Source: Clarkia xantiana subsp. parviflora (lineage: Eukaryota > Streptophyta > Magnoliopsida > Myrtales > Onagraceae). Taken from it: 64,000 nucleotides of DNA. Position 1 is the stretch's first letter. Each line of letters opens with the position of its first letter. Positions 47,601 to 58,500 of this stretch are shown here, one piece after another. Where the stretch lies: contig JAPTYO010000001.1 of the NCBI GenBank assembly GCA_036873135.1, forward strand, positions 24,481,774 to 24,545,773, written 5' to 3'. Made by a program: the position numbers and the translations under genes. A model generated the notes under the pieces. That model worked only from the letters and a program-made list of their open reading frames with translations, searched no databases and was not told the origin of the DNA.

Positions 47601-48376
47601 AGGGATTCTAGGCACTTTCAATCAACATAGCATGTCTATCCTATTGCGCAATACATATACTTAAATCCCAGAGCTCAATGCTCGCAATTAATATCCAGCT
47701 AGCTTGACTGAGTCAAGACGACAGTTCTAATATATATGTAGCAGAAAGTAAAAAATTGCAATCCAACCCACTAATTTAATCCAGTCCAAAAAACATGCAT
47801 ATCCGAGATCCATCCCCATAATCGAAACTAGGTATTAGGGTTTTAACCGAAAAAAGTGTTAAAACGCAAACCCCTAAGAGCACTGTTTAGGTTAAATTTA
47901 AAGTTCGAAAACATTTTGGATTTAAAATTTGACATCCTATTTTATTGAACATTTTTAAAAACTTCTGAGAAATTTAAAAATTCTGGTTCAGTCCAATTTA
48001 AAATCCGGTTCAAGTCGGTCCGATTTTAAAAATCCTGTTTGGTCCGAAACGGTTCAATAAAATAAAATTGTGGTTCGGTTTATCACTCAAAACCGGTTAG
48101 GTTAGGTTCATTTAGTTACCTTGGCCCGACACGACCCGATTAAGAAAACACTGATTGGTTTTACCCGCTCCGGCTTAGCAATTGGACTGGCCCATAAACC
48201 CTAGGGTTTTGGCCGAAATATGTCTTTGTGGACTAAGTAGAGTTTTAAAGTCCACTAAAAACTTAACTTAGCCAAATAATTTCCAACATTGCTAATATAT
48301 ATACATATATTTCGGCATATATATATATATATTGTCAAGATTCTATCTATAAGATGTAAATTAATCAACAATATAT

Positions 48377-48413
<37 letters not shown>

Positions 48414-49083
48414 CGGAACATATATATATATATATATTATTGTCAAATATATCTTTAGGGATTAAAATATGTAGACAATATATTTTCTTAATCTTTTATA
48501 GTAATTAAATCTATCAATATATATTATCCCTATCTTTATTTATATATATATATATATATATATTGATAGTTAATATATTCTACAATATTATATTATGAAC
48601 CAATCATTATTTCCAACTTATAGATATGTAGTTACCTATTAATAAAATTTAAAAATGGCAACATATATCTTTTAATATTTGTGCCGAATTTTTCATTATT
48701 TGGTGTCCAAGAGAATTAATTTTTTTACCTAAAATACCCCTAGTAATTTTCGGCACAAACAAGTAAGTTTGGAAAAGTTGTCAAATTTTAAGATCAAATC
48801 CTTACTTGATGATTAATCCAAAATATGTTCTTGATAAAACTCATGGTGTTCTTGAAGATCATGAACATCAAACTTAAATTTGAACATGAAAATTCGGTTT
48901 TGATCTATAAAAACATGTAAATTTCGAAAATTTTAAGTTTTTAAAGATCAAACACGTGAAATTTACTTAAAAATTTCGGATTACTCATGGTGTTCATGAA
49001 CATGAAAATTCGGATTTTTCAAAGACTGAAGAACATCAGTTTATCAAAAATTTAAGAACTCCTAACACATGCTCTGATACCAC
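44626..49083 (-). other. Copia D integrase/gag area and leader
   Basis: Collinear with the same parts of B and C, with the linker near 44700-44900 and an AT-rich leader with TA microsatellites at 48290-48560. No readable integrase, protease or gag. Confidence 0.45.
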
Positions 49084-49653
49084 TGATGGATTACGGGGAC
49101 GTAATACTATGGAATACTAAACGTGTACATGCAAGTAATCTAACTACGCAGCGGAATAGTGTACACATACCTTTTAGCTTTCCTGCCCTAGAACGTCGTG
49201 GAGGGAGTTCTGATCCTCCGATCGGAAACACGTACAAGTTCTTTGTGAGAAGAAGTCCTACGCGGTGTAAGCTCCACAACAAAGCCTCTAATCGATTCTT
49301 CAACGGGGACAGAACCTCAGACTAAGATGTGCCGAAAATCTCAACTTAAGGGGGTGAGAGGGTTTCTCTCAAGTTCCTCAATGGAGGTACTTATTATTAT
49401 GATGTCCAAACCCCTTAGGTGAGTCCCCTATATATATGATTGGTGGAGTGGACAAAAGTCCACTCCAACCAATGTGGGACAAATCCAGCCGAACTATGCA
49501 ATTAAGGGGGGGACCCAATTTTGGGCCTCCCGTGTCAATTAGGGATTGGGTTTGGCCCAATTAGCCTAATATGAGAATTACCTAATTAACTTAGGTAATT
49601 TCCTTAGCATTAACGGGCTACCAATTACGGCACTACGTCACCATATGCTAACA
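49084..49653 (-). repeat. Right (5') LTR of Copia D
   Basis: 570 bp, TGATGGATTACGGGG (first T of TGTT changed) to ATGCTAACA. Shows the empty target site for element E near 49107. Confidence 0.9.
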
Positions 49654-49658
49654 ACATT

Positions 49659-50803
49659 TGTATTTGGTTATATCCAGAGTAGGCATCCATGAAGCTTAGA
49701 AGCTCATGTCTTGATGTGGCGTCAACAAGCTGGTCGATTCTTGGTAGTGGGTAGGAATCTTTGGGGCATGCTTTGTTGAGATCTCAAAAATCTACACACA
49801 TCCTCCATCTTCCATTGTATTTTCTTACCAAGACGGGACTAGCGACCCAGGTTTGAAATCGCATTTCCTTGACAAAGCCGGTATCGACCAACTTTCCCAC
49901 TTCCTGGCGTATCGTCGCCTTCTTTTCAGCTCCCATGGATCTTCTCCTCTGAGCTATAGGCTTTACGACTGGGTTTATTCTTAGCTCGAGGGAGATGATG
50001 TCGGGACTTATCCCAGGCATGTCACTAGGCTCCCAAGCGAACAAATTCTTATATTCCTTAAGGAGAGTCGCCCCATACTTCTTCCATTCTGTGATGAGTA
50101 GGGAATCTCATAACTTGATGGGCCATGGAGGGGACAATATAGTTGGAATTGAGAGTCGTCCTTCCCAATATAGCGTTGTAGGCGTTTATCTGGTCGACGA
50201 CTATGAAACGCACATTTAAGCACATAGCTTTTCATCCTTGCCCTATGATCACGTGGAGTTGGATTGCTCCCAGGGGGTAAGTCGTTCTCCCTGCAAATCC
50301 TACTAGGGGGAATTCATTTCCTGGAGGTCTTTCCTCTGGTACCACATTGCGGCGACGACCTCGAAGGTAATTGCATCATCTGAACTTCCTCCGTCGATGA
50401 GTACTCTCTTTATCTCGAAATCATCTATCCGAGTTGTGATTACTAGGGCATTCTCATGGGGTTGTGTCGCCCTGGCCAAGTCATCTGCGGAGCAGGTGAC
50501 TACCATTGGCTCCAACTCCTTTGATCTCTTGTGCATGACTGGCGAGGAGGCGTTTTAGGTCGCATAAACGTCTCTAGCAGCGCTTGATTCTCCTCCTACC
50601 GCAAATCCTCCTGACAGGACATTGATGCCGTTATCTGGAGGGGTTCTCCATCTTCTTCGCTCGTGAGGACGATGACGATGGTTACGTTGAATTTCCTCTT
50701 GCATAAACTCAACTTCCCTCCTAGCAAGGAGGAAACTTTCAGTGTCATGCCCCTCTGTTTGATGGTACTCACAACATGGAAGGGGTTGACTTTCTTCGGC
50801 ATT
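49659..50803 (-). pseudogene. Gypsy gag C-terminus, protease and RT start (element F)
   Basis: From right to left: a gag zinc-knuckle stretch CCEYHQTEGHDTES near 50745, then GINVLSGGFAVGGESSAARD, matching the tail of E gag. Protease: NALVITTRIDDFEIKRVLID with GGSS in place of DSGSS (50303-50536), so a catalytic Asp is changed to Gly, then VVDQINAYNAILGRTTLN (about 50190). RT start: MPGISPDIISLELRINPVVK, KLVDTGFVKEMRFQTWVASP and NGRWRMCVDF (49784-50044), then YSGYNQIQMH at the C/D site. Stops and shifts lie between blocks. Confidence 0.85.
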
Positions 50804-51404
50804 AACCTGAAAAGGGGCTGGGGATCTTCCCCTAATTCCACTCCGAAGCTTAAGTCAGTAATGGAATATGAGAGTAATACTATGAAAAATATATGCGAGT
50901 GTGTAAATATAATGAAAGTGCTCCCCTATTTATAGGAAGAGTTTACCAACTTTAAATGGCGACAAGTATGCTCTGATTGGCTGCTCAGTGGCGGTGGCCG
51001 CCTTTCTTTGATTGGTTGAGGGGGTCGGTGATGTGTCAGCAGGTGACAAGCAGGTCGCCACCTCGCCTTTCTTAACGTCGAAGGTTTCTGTAACCAGGTG
51101 ACAAGTAGGTTGCCACCTCAGCTTTACCTTGAGAGGAGGGTTTCCTTGGATCAGAAGGCGGCAAGCAGGTTGCCAGCTGGTACCTCTTCCTTAAAGAGGA
51201 GGTTTTCCTCATACAGTTTGGTCGTCGATTCGCCTTGATCCTAAAAAGGGACTTTTGTATAGAGTCGACACCTCTTCTTATATTGTTGGTTTCAGTATCG
51301 TCGCCTTAAGGAAGGCATGTCGATACTTTGCCTTTGTTCCACTGATGCAGACTTAAATGGTCCTCGACCTTATGCTTTAACATCCCGACTTTCATTGTCT
51401 CGAT
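50804..51404 (-). repeat. Partial 5' LTR of Gypsy F
   Basis: The minus strand holds TATAAATAGG (50925-50934), a CTTGTCACC / GGTGGC repeat zone at 51040-51180 like that of the E LTR, and a U5 (50804-50870) clearly related to E: CTTAAGCTTCGGAGTGG and CCCCTTTTCAGGTT. U5 joins gag at 50803/50804 with no primer site, so primer site and gag N-terminus were deleted. The U3 start is missing where hAT element G begins. Confidence 0.7.
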
Positions 51405-51981
51405 TAGGGGTGAGCTCGGGCCGGGACGGGCGGGCTTTTACCTGAGCCCGAGCCCGAAATTTTCGGGACACTAATTTTTAACCCGAGCCCGAAAATGAGG
51501 AAAATGGCCCGTCCGAGCCGGGACTTCGGGACTCGGGCTCGGGCTAGCCCGAATTTTAACAAAAAAAATCTTTAAAAAAAAAAAAAAATTCAAACATGGA
51601 ATCCATCCATTTCAAATACATGCAAGTTCAATAAAAAATTCAACAAGTTCAAACATCATCAACACAAATATAGGGACTTCAAGTTCGAACATCAAAGTTC
51701 AAAACAACGAAACAAATGTTAAGACTTTTAGTCTTCATCCAAAAAAACAAAAAGAGACCAACACCGTGCTCCATCCCTTCGAACACATCGCTCCATCACT
51801 TCGAACACCATCACTCGATCCCTAGTTCCATGCATACTCATCAAACTTCAAACCTGCATCAAAATTGAATAAGATGTTCTTCTTATTCACCAAAATCAAT
51901 AAACAAATATCTCAACATAATAAGACTTATAAGAGACATACATCATAGAAGTTCAATTTCCAGCATTTCTATCACAAGTCT

Positions 51982-54186
51982 TCAATCATCATCATCAAAA
52001 TTAGTCAACGGGAAAATTTGTGCCAAGTCCGCACACTCCTCAGCAAAGTCTACAAATATTAGAAGAATATAATTAGCTTGTATGATAATTTATTATAAAC
52101 TCAAAAGTATGATATTAAATTCAGAGTTGTACCTTCTTCTTCGAGTTCAAGTGGTGAAACACTTCTATGTTTAGATTTTATCCAATCATTCGTGCAAATC
52201 AACGCTTCAACCATGCCTGCAGATAAAGAGCTCCGAAATTTATCCAATACGCGCCCTCCAGTGCTAAAAGCACTCTCAGAAGCTACAGTTGAGATTGGAA
52301 TGGCCAACACATCTTTTGCTATTGTCGATAGAATAGGATATCGCGCAGAATTTACCTTCCACCAATTCAGGATGTCAAAATCAGCTCTAAGAGTCTCGCG
52401 ATCTTCCCTTAAATACTACTCCAATTCATATTTTTTATTATCACCCTTTGCACCCCAGTTTTACTCATGAATATTCTATCCATGTAATCCACATCAACAC
52501 TAACAATCTCTTCTCTAACTACAGGAGCTGGACTGTTATCCGAAGAAGAAGCTTGTGCATTGACATTAGACTTCTTGTACTGATCGTACATGGCATCCAA
52601 AGTCCAGTTCAGTTTTTCCTTCAGTTGGAGAGCTAGTGTACTCTCATAACATTCATTAATCATCCATTCAACATAAACCAATTTGCGACGAGGATCAAGG
52701 ACACTAGACACAAACAATAACATGTTCATATTCTTCATAGTACTCCAATATTTCTCATGCTTCTTCTTCATCTTATTAGCCATTTGAGAAAATCTAGCAT
52801 CTTGAAGGCGCTCATTGATTTGCATAAATATCTTACACACCTCACTCATGCAATTGTTACTGGTAGAATAAGAAGAACCAGAAACAAGAAGAGTAGCATC
52901 ATAGAAAACCTTAGAAAAGGCAAAACAAACTCAGCATAGTCCCAATCCTCCTCACTAGGCACCCCCTTTTCTTTATTCATCTCATGAACATATTTAGAGT
53001 TATGTTTCACTTCAAGATATTCAAATGCCTTCCTATACTTAAGGGCTGCCTCCAACATTTTAAAAGTGGAATTCCACCTTGTTTCAACATCCGAACACAA
53101 ATTTACAGTCCAAACTAGATTCTCTTGTTCCACTATGCTCTTAAACTTTTGCAACCTAGCAGGTGATGCCTTCCAAAATCTAACAGCTGTCCGAATTCTA
53201 ATAATAGAATTAGATATATCTTTCAACCCATCCTTAACAGTAAGATTAAGAATGTGTGCAACACATCTAACATGAGAGAATTCACCTTTAAGGATTGATG
53301 TGTCCCATATTTGTAATCTTCTTTTAAGGCGGTTGACAAGAATATCATTGACACTAGCATTATCAACAGTTACTGTAAGCACCTTATTAATTTCCCAAGC
53401 AGACAAACATGCTTCAACAGCTTCACCCAATGCTTCACCCGTATGATCCTCAACTTGACAGAAGTTCAAAATTTTCTTATTCAACTTCCAGTCAGGATCA
53501 ATATAATGTGCCGTTAAAGACATAAAACACTGATTCTTAATGGAGGTCCATGTATCAGTTGTAATACAAATCCTCTGTTTTACTTTTGAAAAATACTGCT
53601 TGAGCTTAAATTTCTCATCAGAATACACATCAATACAATCACGTGCAACGGTATGACGACCAGGCATTTCAGCTTTCGGGTTCAAAGATTTGACAAAACG
53701 TTTAAAACCCTTACTTTCAACCATCCGAAATGGTTTTTCAGTCTCAATTATCATCCTAGCAAGTTCCTTACGAGCAATGTCATTATCATATTTCCATGAC
53801 AAATCAGTTTTATTACTATCAGGAGCTGCAAATGAAATAGTTTTCTGCTTTTTATCTATGACTGGGCTAGGAGATCTTTTGCACCTGAGATAATGACGCT
53901 TCAGACTTGTAGTCCCTTTTTGAGTTGCAGCAGCATAATTACCATGGCAGTATTTGCAAGTAGCTCTCAAACCTCCGGGTAGTTTTTCAAAGTGTTGCCA
54001 CACTTCTGACCAGCATGTAGAAGCTTTTTGCGATGGCTTTTGTGCATCTCCAGTAGCTGCAGCTCCCGTGCCCGCGGTATCCGATGTCGAAGTATTCGTC
54101 GCCGTTTGTGGTGGTAATTGGCTCAGAATGTTCTCATCAATTTGCGGACTTGGTGTTTCCGATCCAAGATCAGTCGGGGAAGACAT
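51982..54186 (-). pseudogene. hAT transposase (BED-finger, RICESLEEPER/DAYSLEEPER-like)
   Basis: Start ATG at 54184-54186 (MSSPTDLGSE). BED zinc finger at about residues 60-105: VWQHFEKLPGGLRATCKYCH, then LKRHYLRC. The catalytic region follows, with FKRFVKSLNPKAEMPGRHT, CITTDTWTSIKNQCFMSLTA, TVDNASVNDILVNRLKRRL and HVRCVAHILNLTVKDGL. The long frame (446 codons) is lost near 52900 by a one-base deletion and resumes as MSEVCKIFMQINERLQDARF and FVSSVLDPRRKLVYVEW. A second shift lies near 52430 and a TAG follows. The C-terminal dimerisation domain is intact: VLAIPISTVASESAFSTGGR. An intron at 52050-52132 leads to the final exon (DFAEECADLAQIF, stop 51982-51984). It would bind the ends and cut and paste the element in the nucleus; this copy is dead. 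Confidence 0.9.
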
Positions 54187-54234
54187 AATACTCTGAAATT
54201 AAAAATAAATCAGTTCAGATTTCATAGTACTGAG

Positions 54235-54440
54235 TAAGAACAGATTTAATAAGAACAAGAACTGAGAACATATTTAAATTTTAATCAGAACAGATTTAAT
54301 CAGTAAGAACTAAGAATAGATTTGACTGATATTAATCAGAATTCAGAACTAAGAACAGATTTGACATATTTAATCAGAATGTAAAAACTAAGAACATATT
54401 TAAATTTTAATCGGCAAATTTAATCAGGACATAAGAACAG
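54235..54440. repeat. Short AT-rich repeats in the hAT leader
   Basis: AACAGATTTAATCAG and AACTAAGAAC recur several times upstream of the transposase. No gene. Confidence 0.6.
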
Positions 54441-54486
54441 ATTTGAAGGGACAATAATCAATACCGAGTCAGGAGTTAGAGTCGTC

Positions 54487-54665
54487 CGTGGCCGAGTCGC
54501 CGTCCCTCGCCGGCGAGTCTTCTCGCCGTCGCCCTTGCCGTCCGTGGCCGAGTCGCCGTCGCCCTTGCAGTCCGTGGCCGAGTCGCCGTCGCCCTTGCTG
54601 TCCAGCGTACGACGCCCTTGTCGTTCGTCGCCCTTGCCGTCCGACGCCCTTAGCCCAGTCGCCGA
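54487..54665. repeat. GC-rich minisatellite in the hAT 5' region
   Basis: Units of GTCCGTGGCCGAGTCGCCGT and GCCCTTGCC repeat about five times. Probably the untranslated first exon of the transposase gene or its promoter. The Arg/Ser/Pro-rich frames over it are artefacts. Confidence 0.7.
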
Positions 54666-54892
54666 CCGTTGTCTTGTTGAAGTTGAGAGAGTGACAGAGA
54701 CTCTGAGAGTCAGAGAGCGTTTGAGACTTGAGAGAAAGAGAGACCAGTCACCAGAGGTCCGGTCCGGTAACATGACCGGTAACTACGGAGCAAGTTAAAT
54801 GAGCTACTCCGGTTTGGTAACATGACCGGTTCGAGGTTCGATTGTCGGTCCGTTTCTGAAAACAATGCCTGAGCTGTAACCCGTGTAAACTG

Positions 54893-55162
54893 GAGTTTTT
54901 GACTAATATATGCCTATATGAACAACCAAATACAAATATAGACTACTTGAATAACTAATTACAAATATAGGTCAAATCGAGATGTCACATCTCGGTTAGG
55001 GTTTTTAATTCCAAACCGAGATGTCACATCTCCGTTTCGGAAAAAAAAAAAAAACAGATTTTCCTTTTTTTTTTTATCTACTTTTGTAATTAATTGTTCA
55101 AATAGTCTATATTTGTATTTAGTTGTTCATATAGACATATATTATATATTAGTAAAAAACTC
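54893..55162. mobile_element. MULE-type MITE in the SAS10 upstream region (270 bp)
   Basis: Terminal inverted repeats of about 90 bp: GAGTTTTTGACTAATATATG at the left and, reverse-complemented, GAGTTTTTTACTAATATATA at the right, both continuing CTATATGAACAAC and ACAAATATAGACTA. Perfect 9-bp duplication TGTAAACTG (54884-54892, 55163-55171). The centre holds two inverted CGAGATGTCACATCTC copies. The 9-bp duplication points to Mutator-like elements. Confidence 0.92.
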
Positions 55163-55198
55163 TGTAAACTGATTACGCTTTGGGAATAAACCTCTCAA

Positions 55199-55206
55199 AA
55201 ACCCTA
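55199..55206 (+). promoter_or_regulatory. Telo-box in the SAS10 leader/promoter
   Basis: AAACCCTA (followed by AAA), 390 bp before the ATG. Telo-boxes of this form are common near transcription starts of plant ribosomal-protein and ribosome-biogenesis genes, which fits SAS10. Confidence 0.6.
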
Positions 55207-55409
55207 AAATTTGCCGCCAGCATCAGTTTGGTCGAGCATAGTCTCCTTTGAGCTTCGAAGCCTGTTCATCCAAATTCAGGTCTCTTTTTCTCGATTCAGT
55301 TCGATTTTGTTGGTCGGAAGAGAAAATTACCCGAACTCAGATTCCGCGTCACAACCTAGAAGTTTGACCGCCGGTATAACACTAAGCTAACCTTCGTGCG
55401 CATAAAGAG

Positions 55410-55567
55410 GTAAGGAGCTTCCAGCGTACTTTCTTGCGTCAGTAATTGGAAAAACCATATTTTCGAAATAGTTAAGTTCATAGGTTTTCTTCTGCAGTTC
55501 AAAATGTTCTCATTTGTTAACTGCCTTATCTGACGCTTCGAAATTTACAAATTTTCTTGTGTTGTAG
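55410..55567 (+). other. Probable 5' UTR intron of SAS10
   Basis: Donor AAAGAG|GTAAGG at 55409/55410 and acceptor GTTGTAG|GCAAAA at 55567/55568, 22 bases before the start codon. No open frame across it. Leader introns are frequent in constitutively expressed plant genes. Confidence 0.55.
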
Positions 55568-55589
55568 GCAAAATTTTGTCAAGTAAATA

Positions 55590-58500
55590 ATGGTGAAGAG
55601 AGGGAGAAGTGGTAAAAAGGAGGCCGGAAGCTCTAAGAGAAGAACCCGCGATGAATATGTCGCGTCAGATGAAATGGACGATGAGATAGACGCCTGTAAG
55701 TTTAGTTGGCTAATTAGTGCAGTTTGATTGGCTCATTAATCTGTTTCGACATGTTTTCTGTTTAGCTGTATTCTATGGGAGGAAATCTGATTAAGTGTTG
55801 CTTTTTACAGTTCACAAGCAGCGAGATATCGTTCCATTGGATGATAGTGATGAGGATTCGGATGATGACAATGAACAACCTGTTCTCGACTTTGTGGTAT
55901 TTTAGCTTCTCTATCTGTTCAGTACAACTATTGGAGGGATTATTTGTGTCTAGACAAGAACAAGTTTTGATGCATTTCCTGGAGGATATCCTTGATATGT
56001 TAATTTGTCTGCACAATTTGCCTTGTGAAGGATAGTGCTTCCATTCATTTTCTTCATACCAGTATCTTCAAAGTCCATTAAGTGAAGATGGCACTTTTTA
56101 ACAACGTTTTGTCTATTTTTGAAAGGCCTTTATTTTTGTGTGGAAAAGATTAATGCTTAGCACATATACATTATCACTCTGTAATCAAAGTAAAGTTTTC
56201 TGCTACATTTTTCTGGAAGATATTATTTGCTACTTCAGGTATGAAATATGAATGACTGTTTTGAGTATTTTCTTTGGGGGACCATGGCTTATGGTAAACG
56301 TTGCCAAACAATTAGGATTTCAGTGTACGAATTAGAGGCAGTGGTAACCTCCTCTATTAGTCACTTTGAACATCCTCGTCGTAAGACTAGGATATTTTAA
56401 CTTTTCATGTCATTCATTTAATTGTAAATGTGTTAGTTGTCATTTTCTTGTCCTTTTTCTATACATCGGAGTAGCTCATATTGGTCAAAAAACATTATAT
56501 ATGGTTTCTCTATTGCTGTATTAGGGCACTGACAACGAAGAGTCTGATGAAGATGATGACATGGAGGATACAGGCCTTGCAGCAAAAAGTAAGCGAAGCC
56601 TCTTTTTATGTGATCATGGTTTTTGATCACTTGTAAATGTTAAATTAGCATGCTTTGCTATTATGACAAGAATGTACTTTGATGAAGTAATCTCTGCTGT
56701 TCATGTTTTTCTTGATTTGACGGTATTTTCCTTATCACTGCACAGGTTTACTTAATAACTTAATCACCAAAGCTGAAAGTTAGCTAATTGATTATTCTTT
56801 TAGTGCATATCTAAATGGGAAGCTAATCCTCGACATTCAAAAAGAAAAGAAAAACTAATCACGGCTAATGTAGACTCGTAAATTTTTCACTAATTAAATG
56901 AATTGGCGAGACAAGACTCAAGGCCATAGAATGAATTATTAAGGGTGACCCTGACTTAATTGCTTGAATGTATTTGCCTTAAGTCTCTTGACACAGTCAT
57001 AGATTATTAAAGCTAAAATGTAGTGTACCACTACGTTTAGTTTGCTTCCACATATGCTGGTCCTTTGCAGCCCTACGAAGTCAAGTTAAGCTTGATGTTT
57101 AGTAGTTCTCCAGTGATATTAATCTTTGCTGCTTTATTTATCTATGTCATAAATTTGTGTTCTATGCACCTAGTTTTACTCTAGTTCCAATTTTGACCTT
57201 TTTCTTGTTATACAATATACATATAGAGTTGTTGGATTCTCTAAATTCTAGTCATGGTATAGGAATTTGACTTTGGCTTACTGATTTGTTTCTTCTGTCT
57301 CTCCTATCAGTTGTAAGACAACAGAAGTATTTACGGGCTACAATGGGTGGAGATGATGATGAACTGAACGAGGAGGAAGAAGAAGGCAAGGATGATAGGG
57401 TCACTTGGGGTAAAAGTAAGGGACAGTTTTACAATGCTGATCAGGTAAGAGGTCCTAATACACTGTTTGCTCTTCAAGATAATGAAGCTTCTCGCTGCCT
57501 TCATATTTATCGCTGAATATCATATTGATTTTTGAGAGCTTCAGTATGTGAATTTATCCTTTGAATGTTGTATCTCTCTTAAAAAAGTTTAAGTTTTCTG
57601 TTTCTTTTTCCGCTCTAAAAATTTGACAGGCGGCATCCAGTGATGAGGATCTCCCTGCGGAGGAAGAGGAAGAAGTGCTAAGGCTGGAAAAGAAGAGAGC
57701 AGAAGCACTATCATTGGAGGATTTTGGAAATGAAGATGGTAGTGAGGATGAGAGTGATAGAGAACCAACACTTGGGGTGAGTACTGTCACAGGAAAATGT
57801 GTTTCGTAACGTGGTAATTGGCTTACTGATGAAACTTACTGAAAGGTAAAACAAAAGTTTCATAAACTTGACTCTGTTTGTACAGGAAATCGCTGTTAGA
57901 GGAGATACTAGAGCAAACTCTGTCATTAAAAGAACTGGTGATGATGGCCCTGCAGATTTTGAGGAAGTCAAGAAAGATTTAAATGCTCTATCAAAGGAAG
58001 AGCAAATGGATGTTGTATATAGGTAAGGTTGTTTCTTTAGAGATAATCTGCTAATAAAAACATTTGTAAATGGGAGTGCATGACTCTTGATTAATTGTTA
58101 GCAAAGTGCCCTAAATTTTGGTTTGATTGCTTTATTGTTCTTTAACTTAGCACAGTTATTGCCCTTGCCATTTCCACTAGTAAGTTGAAAAAGAGTATGT
58201 GATTAGGTATCTAACCGTCCTTTTATTGATGACTTTATTAGATAGAGGTGGAGAAAAAATAGGATTGTTCTAGACCTGAATATTGTTTCCTTCATATAAC
58301 CTGCTAGGAAAATAATAGCCAATTAAGTGCATGTACGATGTACCCTCTAATATTAAAAGTTCGCCCTTTCTATTCTACTTTTTTCTAAAGATGCTGGATT
58401 GTACAAATCAATGATAACTGTTTTAATGTCAGTATTGTCAGCTTCATTGTTCATCAAATGAATCTGAAAGTGTTGTACCATATGAGGCTTTACTCCAGTT

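Larger units (their letters stand above)
34399..49653 (-). mobile_element. Copia element D, interrupted by Gypsy E
   Basis: The left LTR is in two pieces, 34399-34426 and 41363-41907, because element E inserted 28 bp from its end. The right LTR is 49084-49653. Flanks GCATT (34394-34398) and ACATT (49654-49658) are a 5-bp duplication with one mismatch. Primer complement at 49071-49082 and purine tract at 41908-41920. Without E the element is about 8.3 kb. RT/RNase H at 43043-44625. Confidence 0.9.
15005..51404 (-). mobile_element. Gypsy element F (Tat-like), host of the nested cluster
   Basis: Oldest recognisable layer, read right to left: partial 5' LTR (50804-51404), gag C-terminus, protease, RT N-terminal half (50803-49654), the RT centre (24873-24760), and the RT palm, RNase H and second RNase H (16315-15005). 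It is split by Copia B, C and D. Rejoining across the gaps gives continuous RT: YSGYNQIQMHPDD spans the C/D site and YQRMVNKIF spans the B site. Integrase, 3' UTR and 3' LTR are missing, because the element ends at a PttA fragment near 15005. The extra RNase H places it in the Tat group of Ty3/Gypsy elements. Confidence 0.85.
51405..54780 (-). mobile_element. Ac-like hAT transposon G (right end uncertain)
   Basis: The left end TAGGGGTGAGCTCGGGCCGG has the TAGGGGTGAGC terminal form of plant hAT elements, with subterminal GCCCGAGCCCG / CGGGCTCGGGC repeats to 51550. Contains the transposase at 51982-54186. I cannot find a clear right inverted repeat. A weak match (GCCTGAGCTGTAACCC, 54868-54883) could be its decayed remnant, but the flanks show no 8-bp duplication, so the right end is probably lost. 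Confidence 0.75.

Noticed and set aside
54420..54798. Arg/Ser-rich and Asp/Gly-rich frames upstream of the hAT transposase
   Set aside because: Minisatellite in the transposase 5' region; frame open on both strands.
54868..54883. GCCTGAGCTGTAACCC as the right end of hAT element G
   Set aside because: Similar to the expected inverted end, but there is no matching 8-bp duplication and several mismatches; kept only as a possibility in the element entry.
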